From: Tsukamurella sp. 8F
Lineage (GTDB): Bacteria > Actinomycetota > Actinomycetes > Mycobacteriales > Mycobacteriaceae
Direction: 5' to 3'
Assembly (NCBI RefSeq): GCF_029167375.1
Contig: NZ_JARFTP010000021.1
Coordinates: forward strand, 1-64,000
Length of the DNA stretch: 64,000 nucleotides
Part shown: in pieces, positions 1 through 8,878 of the stretch
How positions within the stretch are numbered: position 1 is the first letter of the stretch
How the letters are laid out: each line of letters opens with the position of its first letter
Notes under the pieces: generated by a model
Database searches by the model: none
What the model was told of the DNA's origin: nothing
The model's input: the letters and a program-made list of their open reading frames with translations, nothing else
Translations under genes and position numbers: made by a program

Positions 1-44
1 CCCGGCCCCCCCCCCCCCCCGCGGGGCGGGGGGGGGGCCCCTCG
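1..44. repeat. Low-complexity C-run/G-run hairpin downstream of lsr2
   Basis: The first bases are a run of about 15 C, a short GC mix, then about 10 G. The two homopolymer runs are complementary and could fold into a very stable stem. They lie about 20 bases beyond the lsr2 stop on the minus strand, so the stem could serve as its terminator. It could equally be a sequencing or assembly artefact at a contig edge. Confidence 0.5.
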
Positions 45-65
45 CCCGTTGTACTTACGCGCCGA

Positions 66-410
66 TCAATTGGCTGCGTTGAACGCGGCGATCACGTCCT
101 GGCTGATGCGGCCGCGATCGTTCACCTTGTGGCCGGTCTTGCGCGCCCATTCCCGAATCGCCGCGCTCTGCGAGCGATCCATCGCGGCACGACCACGCCC
201 GCCGCCCGGTGCGGTACGCGCGCGCTTGCGACCGCCGCTACGCCGCGCGGCACCGGTCCAGGACTGCAGCGAATCACGCAGCTTCTGTGCATTCTTGGCC
301 GACAGATCGATCTCGTAGGTCACGCCGTCCAGGGCGAATTCCACAGTCTCGTCGGCTGTCTGGGTGTCATCGATGTCATCGACGAGCGTGACGGTCACCT
401 TGCGTGCCAT
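66..410 (-). CDS. lsr2: Lsr2 nucleoid-associated xenogeneic silencer
   Basis: A 114-residue H-NS-like DNA-bridging protein of the mycobacterial Lsr2 family, which coats AT-rich and foreign DNA. The N-terminal half, beginning [14 protein letters not shown], is the oligomerisation domain. The C-terminal domain carries the RGR AT-hook-like minor-groove motif in GGGRGRAAM and ends in the helix [13 protein letters not shown]. The reading frame stays open to 509, but the family start at 410 is preceded by an AAGGGATC ribosome site and gives the usual length, so I reject the longer form. It lies directly downstream of lysS in the same direction, the order I recall from M. tuberculosis. Confidence 0.95.
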   Translation of the reverse strand: MARKVTVTLVDDIDDTQTADETVEFALDGVTYEIDLSAKNAQKLRDSLQSWTGAARRSGGRKRARTAPGGGRGRAAMDRSQSAAIREWARKTGHKVNDRGRISQDVIAAFNAAN

Positions 411-514
411 TGGTTTGGATCCCTTCGATTCTGTCAAGTCCGCGAGCGGCGATATCTCTCGCATCACAGGATAACCACGTATCACCGGGATGATCCAATA
501 AGCGCGCAATTATT

Positions 515-2041
515 TCATGCAAGCGGCTTCACCAGAGGGAACAGAATCGTCTCACGGATCCCGAGACCTGTGAATGCCATGAGCAGTCGATCGATGCCCA
601 TACCAGTTCCTGTGGTCGGCGGCATACCCTGCTCCATCGCGGCAAGGAAGTCCTCATCAAGCACCATGGCCTCGTCGTCACCGGCGGCCGCCAGGCGCGC
701 CTGGTCCATGAACCGATCGCGCTGCACGACCGGATCCACCAGCTCGGAATATCCCGTTGCGAGCTCGAATCCGCGGACATATAGATCCCACTTCTCGGTT
801 ACGCCGGCGCGGGTTCGGTGCTGACGCGTCAACGGCGTGGTCTCGACCGGGAAGTCCCGCACGAAGAACGGCCGATCGCCCATCTTCGGCGCCGCAGTGT
901 GCTCCCACAACTCCTCGACCAGCTTCCCGTGGCCGTATCCCTTGCCCTCGGGCACTTCGAGGCCGACACGGGACGCCAGGGCCCGCAGAGCGTCCACCGT
1001 CGTATCCGGGGTGACCTCCTCGCCCACTGCCTCGGACAAGGAACCGTACATATCGATCTGCGGCCACTCCCCGCCCAGGTCGAACTCCTCCCCGTCGGCG
1101 AGCGTCACCGTGGTAGACCCGAACACGGCCTCCGCGATCTCCTGCACACACTCGCGCGTGGTACGGGCCGAATCGTCGTAGGTGCCGTAGGCCTGGTAGG
1201 TCTCCAGCATCGCGAACTCGGGCGAATGTGTGGAGTCGACGCCCTCATTGCGGAAATTCCGGTTGATCTCGAATACTCGCTCCAGGCCGCCCACCACGCA
1301 CCGCTTGAGATACAACTCCGGCGCGATACGCAAGTACAGGTCGATATCGAGGGCATTCGAGTGCGTGACGAACGGACGCGCGGCAGCGCCACCGTGCAAC
1401 GTCTGGAGCATCGGCGTCTCGACCTCGAGGAAATCGCGCCGCTCCAGCGCCGCACGCAGTTCCCGCACCACTGCAACCCGCTTGCGCGCGTTGTCCCGCG
1501 CCGCGGGACGAACGATCAGATCCGCGGAACGATTCCGCACGCGCGACTCCTCCGACAGCTCGGAGTGCAGCACCGGAAGCGGACGCAGAGCCTTAGCCGC
1601 GATCTGCCACGAATCGGCCATCACAGACAACTCGCCGCGCCGCGAGGAGATCACCTGTCCGTGTACGAAAAGGAAGTCACCCAGATCGGAATCCGCCTTG
1701 TACTGCGCGAGCGATTCCACGCCCACCTCGGCCGCCGACAGCATCACCTGGAGCGTTACACCGTTGCCCTCCTGCAGTGTCGCGAAACACAGCTTTCCCG
1801 TGTTGCGCTGGAAGATCACCCGGCCGACGACACCGACGAACTCACCGGTCTCGTTATCCGGCTCCAGGTCCGGGTACTTCGCGCGGATCTCAGCGAGGGA
1901 ATGTGTGCGCGGCACGGACACCGGATATGCCTCGCCGCCCTCAGCGAGGATGCGTGCGCGCTTGTCCAGGCGCTGCTGCTGCTGTTCGGACACGTCAGAG
2001 CGGGCGGCGGACGGGTCCGCGGAATTCACCTGGTCGGTCAC
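515..2041 (-). CDS. lysS: Lysyl-tRNA synthetase, class II
   Basis: Charges tRNA-Lys with lysine in the cytoplasm. An N-terminal OB-fold anticodon-binding domain ([17 protein letters not shown]) is followed by the class II catalytic core. Motif 2 is seen in [11 protein letters not shown] followed by HSPEFAMLE, and motif 3 in [11 protein letters not shown] near the C-terminus. At about 508 residues it is typical of LysS. I chose the GTG at 2041; a TTG three codons upstream (2050) would add three residues, and neither has a clear ribosome site. The lsr2-lysS-coaX order supports the housekeeping assignment. Confidence 0.94.
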   Translation of the reverse strand: MTDQVNSADPSAARSDVSEQQQQRLDKRARILAEGGEAYPVSVPRTHSLAEIRAKYPDLEPDNETGEFVGVVGRVIFQRNTGKLCFATLQEGNGVTLQVMLSAAEVGVESLAQYKADSDLGDFLFVHGQVISSRRGELSVMADSWQIAAKALRPLPVLHSELSEESRVRNRSADLIVRPAARDNARKRVAVVRELRAALERRDFLEVETPMLQTLHGGAAARPFVTHSNALDIDLYLRIAPELYLKRCVVGGLERVFEINRNFRNEGVDSTHSPEFAMLETYQAYGTYDDSARTTRECVQEIAEAVFGSTTVTLADGEEFDLGGEWPQIDMYGSLSEAVGEEVTPDTTVDALRALASRVGLEVPEGKGYGHGKLVEELWEHTAAPKMGDRPFFVRDFPVETTPLTRQHRTRAGVTEKWDLYVRGFELATGYSELVDPVVQRDRFMDQARLAAAGDDEAMVLDEDFLAAMEQGMPPTTGTGMGIDRLLMAFTGLGIRETILFPLVKPLA

Positions 2042-2097
2042 AACTGACAAGGGTAACGGTGTGGTGGCCGCCTCAGCGCCCGTGGGCTCGGTCTCGA

Positions 2098-2466
2098 TCA
2101 GCCCTCATGCGCAACGATGCTCGCGGCGGCGCGGCGATACGCGGGCGCGGCGGAACCGGCACCGTCGGCGCCGGACGCGGTGAGGGCGCGAAACCCGCCC
2201 TCCACGGAACTCGCCGCGACACCGCGGTCACGCAGGCGGCTGGCGATTGCGGCGGCGGTGGCGCCGTTGGTGGACACGAGTAGCCACTCGGCACCGTCGA
2301 CGGCGCCCGAGAGGCTGGTGGACAGGCCCGGTACGAGCCGCGCGACCACTGCGGCGGCGTCGAGCGCGACGGCACCGGGCAGGATGCCGTCTCGGCTGCG
2401 GTCGGCCTGGTCGCGGACGTCGACAAGGACGGCGCCGGGTGCGGCGGAAGAGGTGAGGGGGTACAC
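2098..2466 (-). CDS. Rhodanese-like domain protein lacking the catalytic cysteine
   Basis: A 122-residue single rhodanese fold: [15 protein letters not shown] is the N-terminal signature and [10 protein letters not shown] the following helix. Active rhodaneses have Cys at the start of the loop after the central strand (CRxGxRS). Here that strand reads [12 protein letters not shown], with Ser in the Cys place, so sulfur transfer by the usual persulfide is not expected. The start is a GTG with GGAG eight bases upstream. The gene sits behind a cysteine-rich leader peptide (2549-2587), pointing to control by cysteine supply. A binding or regulatory role is inference. Confidence 0.7.
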   Translation of the reverse strand: MYPLTSSAAPGAVLVDVRDQADRSRDGILPGAVALDAAAVVARLVPGLSTSLSGAVDGAEWLLVSTNGATAAAIASRLRDRGVAASSVEGGFRALTASGADGAGSAAPAYRRAAASIVAHEG

Positions 2467-2524
2467 GTGAGGACTCCGATGTGCTGTGAGGGAGGTGACA
2501 GGCTCGATCGCGGCCGAAGCGGAC

Positions 2525-2539
2525 AGAGCCGACGGCTCT
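2525..2539 (-). promoter_or_regulatory. Candidate attenuator hairpin between leader peptide and rhodanese-like gene
   Basis: AGAGCC-GAC-GGCTCT forms a perfect 6-bp stem with a 3-base loop ten bases after the stop codon of the Cys-rich leader. Further downstream on the minus strand CACCTCC (2497-2491) could pair with the GGAG ribosome site (2477-2474) of the rhodanese-like gene. Together these could couple leader translation to expression; no T-run follows, so translational control is more likely than termination. Confidence 0.4.
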
Positions 2540-2548
2540 GCGGGTCCG

Positions 2549-2587
2549 CTAGCGGATCCGGCAACACTCCTGACAACACAGCGTCAT
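2549..2587 (-). CDS. Cysteine-rich leader peptide (12 residues)
   Basis: On the minus strand an ATG opens a 12-codon frame reading MTLCCQECCRIR and ending in TAG. Four of twelve residues are cysteine, in two adjacent pairs. A TAGACT -10-like hexamer (2606-2601) lies 13 bases before the ATG, so the transcript would start almost at the start codon. Poly-cysteine upstream ORFs that sense charged tRNA-Cys are known in mycobacteria ahead of sulfur genes; the next gene here is rhodanese-like. The peptide itself probably has no function; its translation is the signal. Recognition rests on composition and position only. Confidence 0.6.
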   Translation of the reverse strand: MTLCCQECCRIR

Positions 2588-2600
2588 ACGCACGGGCAGC

Positions 2601-2606
2601 AGTCTA
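2601..2606 (-). promoter_or_regulatory. Candidate -10 element for the Cys leader transcript
   Basis: TAGACT on the minus strand matches the actinobacterial TANNNT -10 pattern and is spaced to give a near-leaderless mRNA starting just before the leader ATG at 2587. No convincing -35 is seen. Confidence 0.35.
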
Positions 2607-2672
2607 ACCGGGGCGGAAGCACCCCGACAAGAATTCGACGCCGCCTCGAGCGCAAACCACCGCGGCGCTCGG

Positions 2673-3464
2673 TCACCGCCTGCGTCGCGCGCTCTCCCTG
2701 CCGTACACCACGCGCAGCCCCTGCAGGGTGAGGTCGGGTCGGTGCAGTTCGACGGTGCGCGTGTGCGCGAGGGCCGCGGTGTCCCCTCCCGTGGCGACGA
2801 CGGTGGCGTCCGCCAGCTCCGGCACCTCGTCCCGCGCACGCTCGACGAGACCGTCGATCAGCGCGGCGAAGCCCAGCAGCACGCCCGCCTGCAGGGCCTC
2901 GACGGTGTTCTTTCCCACCACCGAACGCGGCGGGGACATCTCCACGCGCCGCAGCGCGACGGTGCGATCGGCTAGCGCGTCGAGGGCGATGTCCATGCCC
3001 GGCGCGATCGCCCCGCCCAGGAATTCACCCTTGGCCGACACAGCGTCGACGCGGAACGACGTACCGAGATCGACGATGATGCAGGGACCGCCGTAGATCT
3101 CGTGTGCTGCAGCAGCATTCGCGACGCGATCGGTCCCGACCTCACGCGGATTGTCTACATGCAGCGGCACACCGGTCTTGACCCCCGGCGCCAACAGCAC
3201 GGGAGCGGCGTCGGGCAGATACCGGGGCAACATCGCACGGATCGAGCGCAGCAGCTCCGGCACCGTCGACAGCGCGCACACACCGGTGACGGCGGCGGTC
3301 GGCACGGACAGCATGCCTCGCACCTGAAGGGCCAGCTCGTCGGCGGTCATCCGGGCATCGCTACGGATCCGCCACTGCCCCAAAGGCTCCGACCCCATCG
3401 GCTCGGACTCCGGGAACAGTCCCAGGCTCACGGACGTGTTGCCCGCATCGATGGCCAGTAGCAC
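2673..3464 (-). CDS. coaX: Type III pantothenate kinase
   Basis: Phosphorylates pantothenate, the first committed step of coenzyme A synthesis. The 263-residue protein starts with the ASKHA phosphate loop LLAIDAGNTSVSLGL, has the pantothenate-site PREVGTDRVANA, the second phosphate motif IIVDLGTSFRVDAVS and the family sequence GGAIAPGMDIALDALA, then a late glycine motif VVATGGDTAAL. The start is GTG. It follows panD by 7 bases, so the DUF2520-panC-panD-coaX genes make one pantothenate-to-CoA operon. Mycobacteriales usually also have a type I kinase (CoaA), so essentiality of this copy cannot be judged from sequence. Confidence 0.93.
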   Translation of the reverse strand: MLLAIDAGNTSVSLGLFPESEPMGSEPLGQWRIRSDARMTADELALQVRGMLSVPTAAVTGVCALSTVPELLRSIRAMLPRYLPDAAPVLLAPGVKTGVPLHVDNPREVGTDRVANAAAAHEIYGGPCIIVDLGTSFRVDAVSAKGEFLGGAIAPGMDIALDALADRTVALRRVEMSPPRSVVGKNTVEALQAGVLLGFAALIDGLVERARDEVPELADATVVATGGDTAALAHTRTVELHRPDLTLQGLRVVYGRESARRRR

Positions 3465-3471
3465 CGCGGTA

Positions 3472-3879
3472 CTACACCCTGCCGGTCACGAGATCGTGAC
3501 CCTCGGGCACGAATGCCGGGTCACCGCCCAGGTCGACGACCCGGTTGTCGGCGTCGACGAATACGACCCGCGGATCGTACGCCGCGAGCTCGGCGGGATC
3601 CATGATCCCGTAGGCGATGATGATGACGATATCGCCGGGCTCGACGAGATGCGCTGCGGCTCCGTTGATCCCGATCACGCCCGTACCCCGTGCCCCGGCG
3701 ATGACATAGGTCTCCAGGCGAGCACCGTTGGTCACGTCGACGATGGCGACCTGCTCACCCTCGAGCAGGTCGCTCGCGTCGAGGAGATCCTGGTCGATGG
3801 TGACCGACCCGACGTAGTGCAGATCCGCCTGGGTCACCCTGGCGCGGTGGATCTTGGATTTCATCATGGTGCGCAACAT
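3472..3879 (-). CDS. panD: Aspartate 1-decarboxylase
   Basis: Makes beta-alanine from L-aspartate for pantothenate. The 135-residue proenzyme has the self-cleavage site Gly24-Ser25 within HYVGSVTID, where Ser25 becomes the pyruvoyl cofactor. Other family hallmarks are the N-terminal [25 protein letters not shown] and [10 protein letters not shown] (Tyr58 region). The start lies 3 bases after the panC stop, indicating translational coupling. The C-terminal tail past about residue 115 is longer than in E. coli PanD, as is usual in actinobacteria, where this tail is linked to regulated degradation. Confidence 0.95.
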   Translation of the reverse strand: MLRTMMKSKIHRARVTQADLHYVGSVTIDQDLLDASDLLEGEQVAIVDVTNGARLETYVIAGARGTGVIGINGAAAHLVEPGDIVIIIAYGIMDPAELAAYDPRVVFVDADNRVVDLGGDPAFVPEGHDLVTGRV

Positions 3880-3882
3880 GGT

Positions 3883-4779
3883 TCAGCTCTCCTTGCGGGC
3901 GAGGAAGCCGGTGCCGATGGCGACGCCGACGTTGTCGATGAGGCGGGTGCGGCCGAGGCGGGCCGCGACCAGTAGGCGGCCGTCGCCGTGCTCCGGCGCC
4001 GGTCCCAGGTCGGGAGCGCGTAGCTCCAGGTACTCGATATGCAGACCGTCGGCGGCAGCGAGCACCTCGCGCGCGGCGGCGAGTATCGCATCGGCCCCGC
4101 CTTGTGCGGCGTAGGCACCGGCGAGGAGTGCCGCAGACAGGGCCACCGCGACCTCACGCTCCTCCGCCCCGAGGTATGTGTTGCGCGAACTCATCGCCAG
4201 CCCGTCGGGCTCGCGCACCGTCGGGACACCGACGATGTCGACGTCCATATTCAGGTCCGTGACCATCTGACGCACCAGCACCAGCTGCTGGTAGTCCTTC
4301 TCGCCGAAATACGCGGCATCGGGACGGACGATTCCAAGCAGCTTGCCCACCACGGTGAGCATGCCCGCGAAGTGCGTCGGGCGCGACTCGCCCTCGAGCT
4401 GGGCCCCGGCGGGGCCCGGGTGCACCGTGGTGCGCGGCCCGTTGGGGTACATGGCGGCGGCGGTGGGCGCGAACACCAGCTCGACACCCGCAGCCGTGAG
4501 CTTCTCGATATCCGCCTCGAGCGTGCGCGGGTAGGCGTCGAGGTCCTCGCCGGGGCCGAACTGCAAGGGATTCACGAAGATCGACACCACGACCACCGCG
4601 CCGGTGAGGCGCGCGGCATGCACCAGCTCGAGGTGGCCGGCGTGCAGCGCCCCCATAGTCGGGACGAGCGCGACGCGGCGGCCCGTCTTACGCAGGGCCG
4701 CGGTGATCCGGGACATCTGTGCCGGATCGTTCTGGACGGTCAGTCGACCGGGGGTGTACGGGCGTGCGGGCGCACTCAT
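3883..4779 (-). CDS. panC: Pantothenate synthetase
   Basis: Condenses pantoate with beta-alanine using ATP. The 298-residue protein carries the nucleotidyltransferase motif [14 protein letters not shown] (HxGH), the [19 protein letters not shown] pantoate-binding region, FGEKDYQQL, and the KMSKS-like MSSRNTYL. It starts one base after the stop of the DUF2520 gene and is followed 3 bases later by panD. Length and all active-site segments look normal, so I expect a functional enzyme. Confidence 0.95.
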   Translation of the reverse strand: MSAPARPYTPGRLTVQNDPAQMSRITAALRKTGRRVALVPTMGALHAGHLELVHAARLTGAVVVVSIFVNPLQFGPGEDLDAYPRTLEADIEKLTAAGVELVFAPTAAAMYPNGPRTTVHPGPAGAQLEGESRPTHFAGMLTVVGKLLGIVRPDAAYFGEKDYQQLVLVRQMVTDLNMDVDIVGVPTVREPDGLAMSSRNTYLGAEEREVAVALSAALLAGAYAAQGGADAILAAAREVLAAADGLHIEYLELRAPDLGPAPEHGDGRLLVAARLGRTRLIDNVGVAIGTGFLARKES

Positions 4780-4780
4780 G

Positions 4781-5701
4781 TCAGTCTTCTTTCAGGACGG
4801 TGTCCAGGGCGGACAGGTTTCCGGATGTGCTTGCGGCGCGGCGGGATTGGGCTCGGTATGCCGCGGCGATATCGGTGTCGACCGCGGCGAGCGCAGCCAG
4901 GTGGCGGGCAACGGTGTCGGCGTCGCCGCGCGCGGCCGGCCCGGTGAGCGCGGCGGGGCCGGAACGCAGGGCGTTCTCCAGAGCCGCACGTGCCAGCGGA
5001 CCGAGCACTCGCTCGGACAGTCCCTCCGCGGGCCCGCCGACCGAATCCTGATGCGCACCGTCGTCGAGAGCCACCGTGAGGGCGGCGAGTGCGTCTGCGA
5101 CCACCGTCTGCAGATGATTCGCGCCGTGTGCGAGCGCGGCGTGGTACAGCGGGCGGCGCGTCTCGGCCACTCGGACCGGCTCGGCCCCGAGCTCGATCGC
5201 GAGCGCCTGCCCGACCGCGAAACCCACCTCGTCGGCGGCGGTCACACCGACGCAAGCGGCCGCGATCCGGTCGGTGTCCTCGGGCGAGTCCGCGAAGGTC
5301 ATGGCGGGGTGGAAAGCGACGGTGGTGCAGCCACGCTCGGCGAACGGCGCGAGGACGCCCGCGCCGCCCGCGCCCGACGTGTGCAGGACGATCGCCGACG
5401 GATTGGTGCGCGGGGCGAGCTGGACCACCAGGCGGTCGAGTTCTGTGTCGGGCACGGCCAACACCAGCAGTTCGGCGCGTGCGGCGATGTCCGAGGGGGC
5501 GGCGATCCGAGCCTCGGGCAGCCGGCCGGCAGCGCGTTCTGCGGAGCGGGACGACGGCGCCGAGACGGCCGACACGACGTGCCCGACACGCTCGAGGGCC
5601 TCGCCGAGAGCGGTACCCACACGGCCGGCGGAGACCACGCCGACGCTGAGCCGGGCGGGCGCGGGGTTGGGGATGCCGCCGAATTCAGCCTCGGCAGACA
5701 C
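4781..5701 (-). CDS. Rossmann-fold DUF2520 protein, reductase-like
   Basis: A 306-residue protein with an N-terminal NAD(P) fold ([17 protein letters not shown], then [14 protein letters not shown]) and a C-terminal helical DUF2520 domain containing FHPAMTF and HGANHLQTV. It resembles the M. tuberculosis gene that also precedes panC. The GTG start at 5701 heads the pantothenate operon. Position suggests a ketopantoate-reductase-type role; I recall that an alternative ketopantoate reductase (PanG) of this general fold exists in other bacteria. Activity here is inference. Confidence 0.8.
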   Translation of the reverse strand: MSAEAEFGGIPNPAPARLSVGVVSAGRVGTALGEALERVGHVVSAVSAPSSRSAERAAGRLPEARIAAPSDIAARAELLVLAVPDTELDRLVVQLAPRTNPSAIVLHTSGAGGAGVLAPFAERGCTTVAFHPAMTFADSPEDTDRIAAACVGVTAADEVGFAVGQALAIELGAEPVRVAETRRPLYHAALAHGANHLQTVVADALAALTVALDDGAHQDSVGGPAEGLSERVLGPLARAALENALRSGPAALTGPAARGDADTVARHLAALAAVDTDIAAAYRAQSRRAASTSGNLSALDTVLKED

Positions 5702-5823
5702 GGCTATCCGACATCACTGTCAGCCTCCAGTCAGGTCCGTTCCAGTCCCGCCGCGCGGGTACCAGACGTTCACCGAAAGGCTAGGCGCCGCACGGTGCCG
5801 ACGGCAATCGGTTGTGACACATG

Positions 5824-5855
5824 GAACAGGCCGAGCCCTTCGGCTCGGCCTGTTC
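5824..5855 (-). terminator. Strong hairpin after the DUF6779 gene
   Basis: A perfect 14-bp inverted repeat (5824-5837 with 5842-5855) with a 4-base CTTC loop begins 15 bases beyond the DUF6779 stop and precedes the pantothenate operon. There is no long T-run, which is common for GC-rich actinobacterial terminators. Confidence 0.7.
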
Positions 5856-5869
5856 ACGCTGGGCCGGTC

Positions 5870-7345
5870 TCAATCCTCTTTGCGGCGTCGCCCGCCTGCC
5901 GGACGCTGGCTTCCCGCGTTCATGCGTGCGATCAGCTCTGCGACCGTGCTCCCGGAAGAGTGCTGCCCCTCGCCGCCGTCGCCTTCGGAGCCCGAGTCCG
6001 CGGTGTCCGCGTCGACGATCGGCTGCTCCTCCTCGGCCCATGGGCCGCCCTGCTGGTGCGAGTGTCCGGACCGGGCCTGCGCGCCGCCCGGCCCCGAACG
6101 GCTCTCATCGCCGTAGGACCGTTCCGGGTACGACGGTGTTTGATGCCCCTGCCCGTAACCCGAACCGTACGACGCCTGCCCTGGCCACTGCTGCTCGTGG
6201 CCGTACTGCTGCTCGTGGCCGTACTGTCCCGGCGCATACGGCTGGTCGGGCGGGTACTGCTGGTACTGCGGGTACCCGGTGGACTGCGGCGACTGCTGGT
6301 GCGGCGGGTACGCCCCCTGCGGGTAGTCCTGCGCATAGTCGCGGTTCTGGGAGTAGGCCGGGGGGTACCCGCCCTGTTCGTATCCGGTCTGGCCGCCGTA
6401 CGCGGCCGGGTCGTAGCCGCCCTGCTGTCCGGGTTGTTCCGGCTGCTCGGCCGCGGCGCTGTCGTCCTCCCGGTCGGACTGGCGGCGACCGAAGCCGAAC
6501 CACGTGCGCTTCTGCTCCGGCTCATCCCCCGAATCGTCTACCTGGTCCATCACTCGGGTCGAGTCGGCTCCCGGCGTCGGCACGGACGCCCCGGTGGGTC
6601 CACCGGGGGTCGGCACGGAGCTCGGTGTCGGCGCGGAGTCGGACACGGAAGAGAACACGGTGGTCGGGGCATCGGTGTCGGCCGGCGATCCGGTGTCGGC
6701 GCCCGTGACATCGGCGGGCTGTGAGCCGGAGCCGTAGTAGCTGTCCAGGTCGACGTCGTTCGCAGCCGATGCCGCGAGGTCGTCGCCGTGCATCGAGTTG
6801 AAGTCCTGCTGGGCACGCACGCGGTCGTCGTCGTCGAACACGGCGGTGCGCGGTGCCGCGGACTCGGCCGCCTCCGCAAGGGCGCGACGCTGCGCGGCGG
6901 CGTACAACTCGGAGTAGCTCGGGCCGAGATCGTGACCCAGCAGTTCCTCGAGGTTGGCGCGCAGCGCGAGGACCTCGGCCTTGAGTTCGGACAGCTCGGA
7001 GTTGGACTCCGCGCGCAGCTCGGCGCGCATGTCCTTCTCGAGCTTGAGCTCGTATTCGCGACGGGCGGCGATCTCCCGCTCGAGCTGCAGCTCGTAGACC
7101 AGCTTGAGGTCGCGCTCCTTCGACTCGGCAGCGCGCAGGTCGCGCAGGTAGCGCGCGACCAGGAACGCGGCGATCACCAGACCCCAGATGAGCAGGACGA
7201 GCGATACCGCGCCCCACTTCCGGCTGTCACTGAACACCGAGAGAACGGTGCCGAGCACCGCCAGGACGATGATCGCGGCCAGCATCCACTGTGCGGTGCC
7301 GCCGGAGCTCCGACGGTTCGGGCGCCTCCTGCCGGGAGAAGTCAT
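5870..7345 (-). CDS. DUF6779 membrane protein with coiled coil and Gln/Tyr-rich tail
   Basis: A 491-residue protein. Residues about 20-38 and 44-66 form two transmembrane helices (WMLAAIIVLAVLGTVL; AVSLVLLIWGLVIAAFLVA). A charged coiled coil (about 70-135, rich in Glu/Arg) follows. The rest is low-complexity Asp/Ser/Pro then Tyr/Gln/Pro/Gly sequence with tandem YGHEQQ copies. It matches the M. tuberculosis Rv3604c type of conserved membrane protein that sits between the panC and fol genes. Function is unknown; topology suggests a cytosolic scaffold tethered to the membrane. Confidence 0.8.
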   Translation of the reverse strand: MTSPGRRRPNRRSSGGTAQWMLAAIIVLAVLGTVLSVFSDSRKWGAVSLVLLIWGLVIAAFLVARYLRDLRAAESKERDLKLVYELQLEREIAARREYELKLEKDMRAELRAESNSELSELKAEVLALRANLEELLGHDLGPSYSELYAAAQRRALAEAAESAAPRTAVFDDDDRVRAQQDFNSMHGDDLAASAANDVDLDSYYGSGSQPADVTGADTGSPADTDAPTTVFSSVSDSAPTPSSVPTPGGPTGASVPTPGADSTRVMDQVDDSGDEPEQKRTWFGFGRRQSDREDDSAAAEQPEQPGQQGGYDPAAYGGQTGYEQGGYPPAYSQNRDYAQDYPQGAYPPHQQSPQSTGYPQYQQYPPDQPYAPGQYGHEQQYGHEQQWPGQASYGSGYGQGHQTPSYPERSYGDESRSGPGGAQARSGHSHQQGGPWAEEEQPIVDADTADSGSEGDGGEGQHSSGSTVAELIARMNAGSQRPAGGRRRKED

Positions 7346-7476
7346 GCCGTGACCATACCGTCATCTACACACGCTGGGCGGCACCCGGCCGCATGTCGCA
7401 CTCGTCGACTTCCGTCTCACCTGCATCACGCGACCTGGCATCGGGCCCGAGAACCCGCCGAGTACCCGTTCGAAAC

Positions 7477-8010
7477 CTAGGCGGGTGAGGTGTCGGAGAG
7501 CTGATCCTCGGGGTCGTCCGGGGTGCGGCAGCAACGTTCGAGCCAGAGCGCGGCGGCCACCAATGCACCGGCACCGACCAGCCCGATCGCCGCGCCGGGC
7601 AGGTCGCGCTGGGCCGCGATGAGCGCGTCGTGTTCCGGGATCAGGTACGCGAGCACGCCCGCCCACACGCCCACGGCGAACGCCCCGAGCAGCGCCGACG
7701 CCTTCGCGAGCACCAGCGAGCGGGCCACCACGATGGGGTGCAGCCGGCCGCCTCCGATGCCCACGCGGCCGTCCGCGACGCGGGCCCGCACCAGGAATGC
7801 GAGCCATATCTCGACCCCGGCGACCACATACAGCGATACACCCGCGAGCAGCGGAATCGACGGCAGACTGCCGTAGTTGATGCGCACCAGGCCCCATACG
7901 ATGACGCCGACGACGACCGCCGTCACCACGAGCGGACGCCACCCCGTGGGGCGCAGCGAACGCTCGTCGTCGTCGGGCTGCGGGCTGCGAGGCCCTCCGG
8001 GCGCGGTCAC
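7477..8010 (-). CDS. DUF3180 membrane protein
   Basis: A 177-residue protein with about four predicted transmembrane helices (PLVVTAVVVGVIVWGLV; IPLLAGVSLYVVAGVEIWLA; ALLGAFAVGVWAGVLAYLI; IGLVGAGALVAAALWL). It belongs to the DUF3180 family that habitually ends the folate operon in Mycobacteriales. I chose the GTG at 8010 because it overlaps the folK stop by four bases (GTGA), matching the coupling elsewhere in this operon; the frame is open further upstream to 8388 but that stretch is the shadow of folK/folB. Function unknown. Confidence 0.85.
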   Translation of the reverse strand: MTAPGGPRSPQPDDDERSLRPTGWRPLVVTAVVVGVIVWGLVRINYGSLPSIPLLAGVSLYVVAGVEIWLAFLVRARVADGRVGIGGGRLHPIVVARSLVLAKASALLGAFAVGVWAGVLAYLIPEHDALIAAQRDLPGAAIGLVGAGALVAAALWLERCCRTPDDPEDQLSDTSPA

Positions 8011-8510
8011 GATGCGCCCTCCGGAAGGCACCTGACTCCGTCGACGTCGCCGCGCGGTAGCCCAGCGAGCAGGCCGTCCACTCGCCCATGGCCCGGGAGC
8101 TCGGCGTCGGGATCGGCGTCGAGCCACGGAACGAGCACGAAAGCCCGCACATGCGCGCGCGGATGCGGCAGAGTCAGCTCGGGGTCCTGGGAAAGCACGG
8201 ATTCGCCGTCCGACCAGACCGCGACCACGTCGACGTCCAGGGTGCGCGGGCCCCAGCGCACGTCCCGCACGCGGTCGGCGGCCGCCTCGCGCTCGCGTGC
8301 GAACTCGAGCCAGCCCGCGGCATCGCGCGCCGGGTCGTCGGCGATAGCGGTCACGTTCACGAAGTCCGCCTGTTCGACCCCGCCCCACGGCGGCGTCACG
8401 TACGCGCGGGAGGCTGCGACCAGGGCAGGTCCCAACGCGCCGACAGCCGCGCGCACCGTCGCCGCGGCGTCGCCGATGTTCCCGCCGAAGGACAGCACGG
8501 CTCTGGTCAT
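8007..8510 (-). CDS. folK: 2-amino-4-hydroxy-6-hydroxymethyldihydropteridine pyrophosphokinase
   Basis: HPPK transfers pyrophosphate from ATP to the pterin before FolP joins it to p-aminobenzoate. The 167-residue protein opens [14 protein letters not shown], has [16 protein letters not shown], and the signature [15 protein letters not shown] with the metal-binding DVDV pair and the [11 protein letters not shown] segment. The ATG at 8510 overlaps the folB stop by four bases. Length and motifs are complete. Confidence 0.94.
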   Translation of the reverse strand: MTRAVLSFGGNIGDAAATVRAAVGALGPALVAASRAYVTPPWGGVEQADFVNVTAIADDPARDAAGWLEFAREREAAADRVRDVRWGPRTLDVDVVAVWSDGESVLSQDPELTLPHPRAHVRAFVLVPWLDADPDAELPGHGRVDGLLAGLPRGDVDGVRCLPEGAS

Positions 8511-8878
8511 CGGTCGCCCCTCCGCGAGCGGCGGGCCACCACCGCGACGTCGGCGAAGGTCAGTGGGATGGGCGCCGCCGGCTTGTGCACCGTTACCTCG
8601 ACGGCGTGGACGCGCGGATCGCCCGCCAGGTCGTCGGCGATCTCGCCGGCGACCGTCTCGATCAGATTGCGCGGAGTCCCCGCCACGACGTCGTGCGCGC
8701 GCTGCGCGATGGCCCCGTAGTCGACGGTGTCCGCGAGGTCGTCCGTCCGCGCTGCGCGGCGCGAGTCCGTCCACACCACGACGTCGACGAGGAAGTCCTG
8801 GCCATCGCGTCGCTCGTGCTCGAAGACGCCGTGGTGGCCACGAATCCGCAGGCCACGCAGTTCGATCCGGTCAGCCAT
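8507..8878 (-). CDS. folB: Dihydroneopterin aldolase
   Basis: Cleaves dihydroneopterin to the hydroxymethyl pterin used by FolK. The 123-residue protein has the family start [21 protein letters not shown] (catalytic-region Glu/Tyr site around GHHGVFEHE), TVDYGAIAQ, and [13 protein letters not shown] with the conserved Glu, ending with [11 protein letters not shown] containing the catalytic Lys. It overlaps folP by eight bases and folK by four, inside a tightly coupled folate operon. Confidence 0.94.
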   Translation of the reverse strand: MADRIELRGLRIRGHHGVFEHERRDGQDFLVDVVVWTDSRRAARTDDLADTVDYGAIAQRAHDVVAGTPRNLIETVAGEIADDLAGDPRVHAVEVTVHKPAAPIPLTFADVAVVARRSRRGDR

